Shown here: piece after piece, positions 1-6,594 of the stretch
Position numbering within the stretch: position 1 is the first letter of the stretch
How the letters are laid out: every line of letters begins with the position of its first letter
Assembly: GCA_011389745.1 (NCBI GenBank)
Contig: JAABTQ010000034.1
Location: 1-37,489 of the forward strand
Direction of reading: 5' to 3'
Source: Desulfobacteraceae bacterium
GTDB lineage: Bacteria; Desulfobacterota; Desulfobacteria; Desulfobacterales; SKZT01
DNA length: 37,489 nucleotides
Notes under the pieces: generated by a model
Databases searched by the model: none
Seen by the model: the letters and a program-made list of their open reading frames with translations, nothing else
Told to the model about the DNA's origin: nothing
Position numbers and translations under genes: made by a program

Positions 1-110
1 AAATGGGTCGTTACCACTTCTGGATCGCGGTATGTTATGATTGCAGTCTCACCATCCCTGCTGATGGTAACTTCATCCAATGTAGTTCGATATGGTTTTT
101 TCCTTCGCAT
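1..110 (-). CDS. Unknown protein, N-terminal part only (runs off the left edge)
   Basis: Reading leftward from an ATG at 110-108 there is an open frame to the window edge, about 36 codons, beginning MRRKKPYRTTLDEVTISRDG. An AGGAAG ribosome-binding site lies a few bases before the ATG, which makes this start convincing. The visible part is basic at the start and then alternates acidic and hydrophobic residues, as in a small soluble beta-rich protein. I do not recognise the family, and most of the gene lies outside the window. It follows 9 bases after the stop of a possible 29-codon leader ORF on the same strand, so the two could be translationally linked. Confidence 0.55.
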   Translation of the reverse strand, partial: MRRKKPYRTTLDEVTISRDGETAIITYRDPEVVTTH

Positions 111-119
111 AATTCTTCC

Positions 120-209
120 TTATAAAATGCCTCTCCAACGCCCCGGATGTGAGGTGCAAGCGAAAAGATGTTTCGTACAAATTGCGGCATTGCTCTTGGT
201 GTTCGCCAT
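120..209 (-). CDS. Possible 29-aa leader ORF
   Basis: An ATG at 209-207 is preceded by a very strong AAGGAGG ribosome-binding site at optimal spacing. It opens a 29-codon frame starting MANTKSNAAICTKH and ending in TAA at 122-120. The stop lies just ahead of the ribosome-binding site of the next gene. The peptide has two cysteines and no membrane segment. It could be a translated leader, a short peptide gene, or the decayed 5' end of a larger gene. The initiation site is clear, but function is unknown. Confidence 0.3.
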   Translation of the reverse strand: MANTKSNAAICTKHLFACTSHPGRWRGIL

Positions 210-600
210 TTGTCCTCCTTGTCACCAACGTCCCCTTCTGTCTACAACCGAAGCGGCTACCGGATGCTAAAATCTGATAAGCCGCTTTTTTTAATTTCCA
301 GGGTTTGAAACTCACGGTTACATTTGGTAATCTACAATATTATTGGAAGGTTATGCGTTTCCATTAAGGCAAGACATTTACACTTTTCGGGGGCATCGAG
401 AATTGTCTATGAGGAAAACATATTATGGACGCGGTAGCATATTTATGAAATCCCTTTGTTAAAATGAAGAAATGGGACAAAGGAATAGCCGCCATTTACA
501 GTTTCAAGGTACCTTCTCTAAAATGTCCCCACTGGCCAATTTCCGATGTGTCCTTGGGTAAAGTGCAAGCAAAGGTCAAGAAAATGGTTTGTATCCCCGG
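210..600. other. 391-bp non-coding stretch left of ccdA
   Basis: No convincing gene was found here on either strand. It contains a hairpin at 251-287, described separately. It also has a spaced inverted heptamer (TGGGACA near 473 and TGTCCC near 523) that may be a decayed repeat. The frames open on the plus strand here lack ribosome-binding sites and run into the ccdA coding region. This stretch probably holds the 3' untranslated region of the ccdA operon and the upstream region of the leftward gene at the edge. Confidence 0.5.
251..292 (+). terminator. Hairpin plus T-run
   Basis: An 8-bp perfect stem (AAGCGGCT at 251-258, AGCCGCTT at 280-287) is followed by a T-run to 292. This is a typical Rho-independent terminator on the plus strand. 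No plus-strand gene upstream of it is recognised, so it may instead work as structure in the leader of the leftward gene at 1-110. Confidence 0.4.
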
Positions 601-1329
601 CTACCAGACTAATCCGTTTAAAAACCCCAGTTTGGCTGTTATTAAAGTCAAATTTCCGGTTATCATCAGTATTCCTAAAAGCACCAGTATCGCGCCGCTG
701 ATTTTTTGGATGAGATTCATATGATTTTTAATTTTTGAAAAAAGCTTGAAAAAACCCTTCATCGCTACCGTGGTTAACAAAAAAGGAATTCCCAAGCCGG
801 CTGAATAAACAAACAACAGCATCACGCCCTTGCCCACTGTATCCATGGTGGTCGCGTAAGTCAGTATCGCGCCAAGAATCGGCCCAACACATGGTGTCCA
901 GCCAAAGGCAAATGCCACTCCAAGCAGCGGAGCTTTAAATGAGCCCAGCTTTTCCACTGGCAGGTCAACCTGCATTGTGGTCAGCATGAAACCAAACTTA
1001 AACAGCCCAATCTGCTGAAGCCCGAAGATTATTATGACCACACCGGCGATACTTGTTAGAAGCGGTAGCCTCTGGACTAAAAACCCGCCCAGCCAAGTCG
1101 CCGAGGCCCCCAAAGCCACAAAAACAACAGAAAAACCCAGCACGAACATGACGGAATTGAGCATGGCTGAAGTCATTTCTTTGTCTGTCCATCCACTTTC
1201 CGCCATTTGATCAATAGAAAGGCCGGACACAAATGCAATATATCCCGGAATAAGCGGCAGCACGCAGGGAGACAGAAATGACAAAAGCCCGGCGGAAAAT
1301 ACAATTAGTAACGACAATTCCTGTTCCAA
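601..1329 (-). CDS. ccdA: CcdA-type cytochrome c biogenesis / thiol-disulfide transmembrane transporter
   Basis: This 242-aa membrane protein is of the CcdA (short DsbD-beta) family. It passes electrons from cytoplasmic thioredoxin across the membrane to periplasmic reductants. The two family signature cysteines are visible: Cys22 in SPCVLPLIPG and Cys147 in FGWTPCVGPILG. About six hydrophobic segments span the length, which fits the family. The start is TTG at 1329-1327, one base after the stop of the DsbA-like gene, so translation is probably coupled. It is the last gene of the leftward operon tlpA-like, dsbB-like, dsbA-like, ccdA. The natural partner is the TlpA-like reductase at the head of the operon. 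Confidence 0.9.
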   Translation of the reverse strand: MEQELSLLIVFSAGLLSFLSPCVLPLIPGYIAFVSGLSIDQMAESGWTDKEMTSAMLNSVMFVLGFSVVFVALGASATWLGGFLVQRLPLLTSIAGVVIIIFGLQQIGLFKFGFMLTTMQVDLPVEKLGSFKAPLLGVAFAFGWTPCVGPILGAILTYATTMDTVGKGVMLLFVYSAGLGIPFLLTTVAMKGFFKLFSKIKNHMNLIQKISGAILVLLGILMITGNLTLITAKLGFLNGLVW

Positions 1330-1330
1330 T

Positions 1331-1981
1331 TTAATAATTCTCTTTAATTTCGGATTCTACTAATTCTTGTAATTGTTTGTAACCAAAGACAAGAAGTGGC
1401 TTACCATTTACAAAAAAACCAGGTGTTTTCCTGACATTGAGCGTTTTAGCATCTGCAAGATCCTGCTTGATCAGTGTTACTATTTCAGGATCATTCATAT
1501 TATTTCTAATTTTTTCTAAATCGAGCCCTGCATGCGGAAGAAACTTCCATATTAATTGAGGTTGTGGATTTTGATGACTTGCCCAGTAGCTTTGGGTTTT
1601 ATACATAACCTCCAAAGTCTCCCAATATTTTCCTTGTTTTCTTGCCGCTTCAAGAATTTTGACAAAATAATCTGCACCATCATGAAAAGGGGCATATCTG
1701 ACGACCAGTTTGATTTTACCCGGGTTGTCGGCCATCAATTTCTTAACGAATGGGTGAAAAGCGCTACAGGTTTCACACGCAGGATCTGAAAATTCTACAA
1801 GATAGACTTTTGCATCATCACTGCCAAGCGTTTGTGAATGTTCTCTAACAAAGGTTGAGGCGTTTTCCCGAGCCATAAATCCATATTTTTTGGCTTGCTG
1901 GCTTTTATATATATAAACGCCAAGTACAAACAAAAGAATAAGAACACCAATAGAAATTAATACTATATTTTGTTTTCTCAT
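1331..1981 (-). CDS. Membrane-anchored DsbA-family thiol oxidoreductase
   Basis: This is a 216-aa thioredoxin-fold protein with one N-terminal membrane anchor (about residues 5-25) and an extracytoplasmic domain. The active-site pair is Cys69-Glu-Thr-Cys72 in DPACETCSAFHP. A cis-proline loop (RKTPGFFVNG) and a C-terminal GYKQLQELVE segment are typical of the DsbA_2/thioredoxin_4 group. A longer frame runs upstream, but the ATG at 1981-1979 has an AGGAG site and overlaps the dsbB-like stop as ATGA. That marks the true start. It is presumably oxidised by the DsbB-like protein encoded just upstream. Oxidase rather than isomerase activity is inferred from that pairing. Confidence 0.85.
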   Translation of the reverse strand: MRKQNIVLISIGVLILLFVLGVYIYKSQQAKKYGFMARENASTFVREHSQTLGSDDAKVYLVEFSDPACETCSAFHPFVKKLMADNPGKIKLVVRYAPFHDGADYFVKILEAARKQGKYWETLEVMYKTQSYWASHQNPQPQLIWKFLPHAGLDLEKIRNNMNDPEIVTLIKQDLADAKTLNVRKTPGFFVNGKPLLVFGYKQLQELVESEIKENY

Positions 1982-2415
1982 TTTGAAAGTCTCCTCTTTA
2001 AAATCAAAAGCAATGCGACTATAGTTGAAAAAGATATCAGTGAAAGCATTGGAATTGTTAAAAATCCAAACAAATCCAGGTAGGTCTCTGTGCATGAAAC
2101 ACCTTGGCTGCAAGGTTGTAGGCTTTCAGGAATAATTCCGGAATACAGAAGGGAATGATAAAAAGTGAACCCCCATCCAGCTAAAGCTAAAGGGAGGGCA
2201 TACCTGACAATGCTTTTATCAAATGGAAAGAGCCCGACTAATAAAATTAAAACCAAGGGGAACATGAATATTCTTTGGTACCAGCACAAAGCACAGGGAG
2301 CGAATTCCATTATTTCACTAAAAAACAAGCTCCCCAGTGTTGAGACACTGGCTATTATCCAGCATATAAAAATGATAGTCCAGTTTGAATTGGACGCTTG
2401 ATCTAAATTATTCAT
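1978..2415 (-). CDS. DsbB/BdbC-type disulfide-generating membrane protein
   Basis: This 145-aa protein has four hydrophobic segments, the architecture of DsbB/BdbC quinone-linked disulfide oxidases. The first redox pair is Cys41-Ala-Leu-Cys44 (APCALCWYQR) after the first membrane segment. The second pair, Cys102 and Cys108 in QPCSQGVSC, lies in the second periplasmic loop. This matches the two-pair relay that moves electrons from DsbA to quinone. The WYQR after the first pair is a family hallmark. It overlaps the following DsbA-like gene by 4 bases (ATGA), and an AGGAAA site precedes its ATG. The length is typical of the short BdbC group. Confidence 0.88.
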   Translation of the reverse strand: MNNLDQASNSNWTIIFICWIIASVSTLGSLFFSEIMEFAPCALCWYQRIFMFPLVLILLVGLFPFDKSIVRYALPLALAGWGFTFYHSLLYSGIIPESLQPCSQGVSCTETYLDLFGFLTIPMLSLISFSTIVALLLILKRRLSK

Positions 2416-2488
2416 ATTTGTTATTTCCTGAAATGAGCAATGAATTTTGTCCTAAAATGAACGGCAACCGGCGTATCATTATTGATCG

Positions 2489-3067
2489 CTAATTTATCTG
2501 AATTAGATTTCGAAAATAACGAATAGAACCAGGTGTAACCCAGTCCCTTGGGCCGATAACTTTTTCTACAATAATCCCTTCTTCATCAATGATAAAGCTT
2601 TCAGGGACACCGGTTGTCTGATAAAGACTTTTTATATCTCCCTTAGAATCCGTAAGGGCAGGAAAGCTCAGCTTGTTTTCTATCATAAAAGGGAGCACAG
2701 CTTTGGCCCCCGATACATCAATACTGACTGCCAGGATTTCAAAAGATTCACCCTTCAACTCTTGATAGAGTTTTTCCATGGACGGCATCTCATCCACACA
2801 AGGAGGGCACCATGTTGCCCAAATGTTGAGGAGGACCACTTTGCCCTTGTAATCAGCCAAGCTGACCATTTTGCCGTCAAGGTCAGGCAAAGTGAAATTT
2901 GGCGCAGGCACACCTTTCATAAGCCTAAGCCCGGACTTTCCTGATAGATTGAAAGAAGAATCTTTGGTTTGAAGCAGGACTATGATTCCAACACCGATAA
3001 TAATTAGAAAAATTAATATTATGGATTGAGGGTTTACTCTTCGGACTTTTTGAATTTCTTCTTTCAT
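2489..3067 (-). CDS. TlpA/ResA-like membrane-anchored thioredoxin
   Basis: This is a 192-aa thioredoxin-fold protein with an N-terminal membrane anchor (about residues 14-32). Its TlpA/ResA-type active site is Cys87-Pro-Pro-Cys90 in the WATWCPPC motif. The redoxin body begins at APNFTLPDLDGK, and a cis-Pro loop (TGVPESFIID) lies toward the C-terminus. Such proteins reduce apocytochrome c haem-binding cysteines or other extracytoplasmic disulfides, using electrons from CcdA. CcdA is encoded three genes downstream in the same operon. The ATG at 3067 lacks a strong ribosome-binding site. It is the first gene of the operon. Confidence 0.9.
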   Translation of the reverse strand: MKEEIQKVRRVNPQSIILIFLIIIGVGIIVLLQTKDSSFNLSGKSGLRLMKGVPAPNFTLPDLDGKMVSLADYKGKVVLLNIWATWCPPCVDEMPSMEKLYQELKGESFEILAVSIDVSGAKAVLPFMIENKLSFPALTDSKGDIKSLYQTTGVPESFIIDEEGIIVEKVIGPRDWVTPGSIRYFRNLIQIN

Positions 3068-3127
3068 GTGTCTAAGCTCACGGCCTTTCTGCTTTTATAA
3101 AATATCTTTTATACATCATTCTTGAAA

Positions 3128-3168
3128 CAGGAGGACATGCTTCCGTGTGGAAGCTTTCTTTTTTCCTG
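3128..3168 (+). terminator. Strong hairpin with T-run in the leader of the tlpA operon
   Basis: GCTTCC (3139-3144), a GTGT loop and GGAAGC (3149-3154) form a perfect 6-bp stem followed by TTTCTTTTTT. An outer CAGGA/TCCTG pair could extend it. Read on the plus strand it is a good Rho-independent terminator, but no plus-strand gene is recognised before it. On the minus strand it lies between the cysteine-rich gene and the tlpA-like gene and lacks a T-run. Confidence 0.45.
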
Positions 3169-3281
3169 CCAATTGTTTAAAATTGGACAAATTAGGAAAA
3201 CAAACACTGGCAACCCAATGCAATTATCGCAAAAACAAGCTCAAAGGGGTAGAGTATCTGCTGACCTTAAAGGCTTGGGAA

Positions 3282-3758
3282 TCAGATGAGAATGGATTGT
3301 GTTAGAATGTAAATTGGTACAGCTTTGAGGGATGTTGTTAGAATATATGCTTCAAAGGTGCTTTGCTCACGATCATTGACATGAAAAAAGCCTACGTTCT
3401 TTTGAAGCGGATGTAGGTATTGGGGAAATAAAGGATTGATGAACGTGCATTCATAATATCTTTCACGGCGGTCGGTTTTACAGCAGGTATTTTTTGCATC
3501 ACAATTTGCCAGAAAATTTTCATAAATGTGAATCGGCTGCAGTCTGCGATTACATTGGAGCGGGGGCAAGCTTCTACAAGTGTTGTCGATAATACAACTA
3601 TCTGAAACCCTACTGAACGTCGGTATACAGGCGTCTATAGTAGCGCTGCAGCCTTCCTGCTGCGCGTACACGATTCCGTACACAACGATCCAGGACATAA
3701 GGATCACTGTGCTGCCTTTGATGATATTTTTTAACATTTTTTTCATTGTTTTACTCAT
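3282..3758 (-). CDS. Small exported cysteine-rich protein, unknown function
   Basis: This frame encodes 158 aa from the ATG at 3758. Other possible starts are 3782, 3746 and 3737, and none has a clear ribosome-binding site. The N-terminus (MSKTMKKMLKN followed by a hydrophobic stretch ending VYAQQEGC) looks like a signal peptide cleaved after VYA. The next roughly 75 residues hold nine cysteines. Their spacings are 6, 10, 5, 7, 16, 5, 0 and 10 residues. The remaining tail has no cysteine and ends in a hydrophobic stretch. I do not recognise the family. Its position directly upstream of a disulfide-forming and reducing operon on the same strand suggests it may be a substrate of that machinery. 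Confidence 0.5.
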   Translation of the reverse strand: MSKTMKKMLKNIIKGSTVILMSWIVVYGIVYAQQEGCSATIDACIPTFSRVSDSCIIDNTCRSLPPLQCNRRLQPIHIYENFLANCDAKNTCCKTDRRERYYECTFINPLFPQYLHPLQKNVGFFHVNDREQSTFEAYILTTSLKAVPIYILTQSILI

Positions 3759-3903
3759 TTTGATAGAGCTTATATGCCACATTGTAATAAAATTATCAAC
3801 AATAGAGTTGTTTCGCTATATTTCGAAATAAAATCTTTTAATACGTCAGTGTGGAGATGATCCATATGTAAACATGACATAGGAATATTAATCAACCTTC
3901 ATT

Positions 3904-5086
3904 TCATTCTCTTTTTTTCTCGCCTATGATCCTTGTAGAATAAGCTACAGCAAGCAGAGCAGTACCCATATCCGCAAACACCGCTTCCCACATGGAGGCG
4001 AGGCCCATGGCACCGAACACGAGAAAAATTCCTTTCACAGTGAATGCCGGGAAGATATTCTGCCAAACAATGTGTCGTGTCAGCCTCGCAATAGAAACGG
4101 CTTCGGCCATTTTCATTGGAGAGTCAGTCATCAACACCACATCGGCTATCTCAATAGCAGCATCGCTTCCAAGCGCTCCCATGGCCACGCCAACATCGGC
4201 TCGGGCAATTGCGGGTGCATCATTGACGCCATCACCAACAAAAGCGGTTGTTCCATCCTCCTGGTGCCTTCACGCAGCCTTTCAAAAATTTCGACTTTAT
4301 TTTCAGGTAACAGATCAGCATAGAAGCTGTCAAGTTTGAGCCTTTTTGCTACGGCCTCAGCCGCACAGGCATTTTCTCCGGTCAACATTGCTATATGATC
4401 AATACCTTGCGCTTTTAAGGATCGGATCGCTTCAGCCGCATCGGGCTTGATTTCATCGCCTATTGTAATATACCCAGCGTATTTTCCATCCACGGCAACG
4501 TGAGCAACCGTTGATTCAAAATCGCATCTGCTATGATCGATTGCTTGATGATGCAGAAATTTATCGTTTCCGACCATAACTGTGTGATCACCATAACGGG
4601 CAGTCACCCATTTACCTGAAAAGCCTGTGTGATCAAATACTTTCGAAGTATCGATCTTACTGCCGTTTTTTTTAAATAAAGTTAAAATGGAGGTGGCGAT
4701 GGGATGGTTGGACTGGTACTCGGCAGCGGCAGCAAATTCCAGAAGCTGAGCCTTTGAGAAACCGTTTGGGCTTACCACTTCCTGGACTTTAAAAACGTCT
4801 TTTGTGAGCGTTCCTGTTTTGTCAAACACAACCGTTTTAACTGCAGCCAGTGCATCAATAAAATTGGACCCTTTAACCAGGATGCCTCTTCGCGATGCTC
4901 TTCCGATGCCGCCAAAATAGCCTAATGGGATGCTGACCACCAATGCACACGGGCAGGAGATGACCAAGATTACCTGCCCGGTAAATCCATGTTTGAAATG
5001 ACGCGCCGGTTACAACCGGTGGAATAAAGGCGATGCACGCGGCGATTAGCACCACAGCGGGGGTGTAATAACGGGCAAACCCCTAA
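3904..5086 (-). pseudogene. Heavy-metal P1B-type ATPase remnant (ZntA/CadA-like), truncated and frameshifted
   Basis: Three adjoining reading frames together spell the C-terminal half of a Zn/Cd/Pb-type P-ATPase. The first, from about 5086, reads [20 protein letters not shown] and ends in the WIYR segment. The second (4967-4146) carries the membrane metal site [10 protein letters not shown], the phosphorylation motif DKTGT and MLTGEN, where families usually have MLTGD. The third contributes the hinge [12 protein letters not shown] and the last membrane segments, ending at 3904. The frame breaks are near 4975 and near 4260. The second fits loss of one base before a GTTAFVGDG segment. The N-terminal metal-binding domain, first membrane helices and actuator TGES are absent: homology stops at about 5086. 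At least the truncation is not a sequencing artefact that one base could explain. Confidence 0.88.
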
Positions 5087-5291
5087 CAATGGGTACCAAA
5101 TACGATATTCATGTTTTCGTGGTTGCCCAATCAGGAGGTTCCCTTTGTGCGAAAGGGGTGGGGCTTTGATTGCAAAATTGAGGTGCGGACCCACGACCCC
5201 GGCACCAGTATCCCCAGAATGACTTATCTTGAGAAGGAAATCAGCATTTTCTCTCGTTCCCATGCTTCGGGCGGGAACGAGAGTTTTAGAT
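5087..5291. repeat. Intergenic insertion-like segment with a perfect 11-bp hairpin
   Basis: This segment separates the broken ATPase from the metallo-hydrolase gene, and I see no gene in it. CTCTCGTTCCC at 5251-5261 and GGGAACGAGAG at 5273-5283 form a perfect 11-bp stem with an 11-base loop, followed by TTTT. CGTTCCC/GGGAACG hairpins of this kind recur as dispersed non-coding repeats in many environmental bacterial genomes. That point is from general knowledge and was not searched here. The segment starts exactly where ATPase homology stops, so it may mark the rearrangement that destroyed the gene. Confidence 0.55.
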
Positions 5292-6041
5292 TCATGAGGG
5301 TATCGTATCCATGGACGCAAACATGGGTTCATGGAGCGGAATCATTATGTCCGCCATTTTTTTCACCTTAAGCAAAATATCATATGATTCATAAGCATTC
5401 ACATGGGTTCCAGGAGGAATCACCTCCATTTCCATTGCCTTTATTGAATTGGGCGGGTCCATATTTTCCATGATGACACAAAAGCCCGTGATGGCTGCTT
5501 TACCGGCAGGAGTGTCGATAAGTACAGTCAAACCACCAGGTGTATGTGCCGGTGTGTGCAATACCTCGATGCCGTCTGTGATCTTTTGGTCGGACGTAAT
5601 CCTTTGGATTTGGCCGGCCTCGTCCACATCCGTGATAAAGTCTTCCAAATATCTGAAATCAAGAGGATGCGGATTATAGATACTTTCTATTTCTTTTTCG
5701 TGTACATAAAATGTGGCATTTGTGCATTTATAATCATTTTCACAATGGTCGTTGTGTAAATGCGTATGAATAACCACATCGATGTCTTCCGGTCGTAAAT
5801 CCCATCGGGCAAGCCCTTCCTCGAAAGTATAAATTTTTCCCCCCATACTTTTCTCCCGGTCTTCGGATCGAATAGGGTTCATCTCACCGGTATCCACCAG
5901 AATTTTTTTATCTCCACCTTCCAGATAAAAAGAATATATGGGGATGGTATATCGTTCCCCGCCACCATACTGGTAGGTCATCATGGTCTTATCGAAAATT
6001 TTTGTTCCCATCACGATGGGATGAATTTTGTATTGTGTCAT
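5292..6041 (-). CDS. Metallo-beta-lactamase-fold hydrolase, lactonase-like
   Basis: This 249-aa protein resembles the N-acyl-homoserine lactonase (AttM/AiiA) branch of the metallo-beta-lactamase superfamily. It has the metal motif H94-L-H96-N-D98-H99, His166 in HTPAHTPGG and His237 in IPLHEP. The bridging aspartate normally found after a small-residue strand (TGD or TID) is not seen: the segment reads Gly186-Phe187-Cys188. Most ligands are therefore present and one is altered. The substrate is unknown, and acyl-homoserine lactone cleavage should not be assumed. It starts 9 bases after the tpx stop and is the last gene of the HAL2-like/tpx operon. Its end abuts the repeat-bearing segment. Confidence 0.8.
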   Translation of the reverse strand: MTQYKIHPIVMGTKIFDKTMMTYQYGGGERYTIPIYSFYLEGGDKKILVDTGEMNPIRSEDREKSMGGKIYTFEEGLARWDLRPEDIDVVIHTHLHNDHCENDYKCTNATFYVHEKEIESIYNPHPLDFRYLEDFITDVDEAGQIQRITSDQKITDGIEVLHTPAHTPGGLTVLIDTPAGKAAITGFCVIMENMDPPNSIKAMEMEVIPPGTHVNAYESYDILLKVKKMADIMIPLHEPMFASMDTIPS

Positions 6042-6050
6042 AATGAAACG

Positions 6051-6560
6051 TTATCCTTTTTTATTCAACTGGGCCAATGCAGTTTCATAATCAGGTTCCT
6101 CGGCTATTTCCGGCACCTGCTGGGTATAAATGACCTTGCCGTTTTTATCGATGACGACCACGGATCGTGCCAGAAGGCCGGCCATAGGGCCATCCACAAT
6201 CCGAACACCGTAACTATTGCCAAAATCGAGGTTTCTCAATTCTGAAACAGCGATGACATTGTCGAGTCCTTCCGCACCACAGAATCTTGCAAGGGCAAAT
6301 GGAAGGTCACGTGAAGCACAAAGTACCACGGCATCTTCATAGTTGTTGATCTGTGCATTGAATTTTCTAACCGAAGTGGCGCAGATATCGGTATCCACAC
6401 TGGGAAAAATGTTAAACACAATCGTTTTTCCGGCAAAATCCTTCAAAGATACATCGGATAAATCAGTTTTGGTTAAAATAAAATCCGGGGCTTTATCGCC
6501 TGCTTTCGGCAACTCGCCCACGGTGTTGATCGGATTTCCTTTCAGGGTGATTTTAGCCAT
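6051..6560 (-). CDS. tpx: Thiol peroxidase (atypical 2-Cys peroxiredoxin)
   Basis: This 169-aa Tpx-family enzyme reduces hydrogen peroxide and organic peroxides using thioredoxin. The peroxidatic cysteine is Cys60 in PSVDTDICATS, and the resolving cysteine is Cys94 in LPFALARFC. Both have the spacing typical of Tpx. A longer frame extends upstream into the previous gene, but the ATG at 6560-6558 has an AAGGAG site and gives the family length. It lies 34 bases downstream of the HAL2/CysQ-like gene and 9 bases upstream of the metallo-hydrolase, so it is the middle gene of a three-gene leftward operon. Confidence 0.95.
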   Translation of the reverse strand: MAKITLKGNPINTVGELPKAGDKAPDFILTKTDLSDVSLKDFAGKTIVFNIFPSVDTDICATSVRKFNAQINNYEDAVVLCASRDLPFALARFCGAEGLDNVIAVSELRNLDFGNSYGVRIVDGPMAGLLARSVVVIDKNGKVIYTQQVPEIAEEPDYETALAQLNKKG

Positions 6561-6594
6561 GGTATTCTCCTTATTTATTTTTAATGTTAAAGGG

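Noticed and set aside
37-315. Overlapping open frames on both strands near the left edge
   Set aside because: The plus frame lacks a ribosome-binding site. The long minus frame overlaps a better initiated leader ORF and the edge gene in other frames.
464-724. 86-codon plus-strand frame
   Set aside because: Its second half is antisense to the well-supported ccdA, and it has no clear ribosome-binding site or family resemblance.
3137-3289. About 50-codon plus-strand ORF starting at the ATG inside the hairpin at 3139
   Set aside because: The AGGAGG lies only two bases before the ATG, too close for initiation. The start is buried in a terminator-like stem, and the peptide has low-complexity composition.
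4970-5332. 120-codon minus-strand frame across the ATPase break
   Set aside because: It is a different frame from the ATPase remnant and joins unrelated non-coding sequence. No family features were seen.
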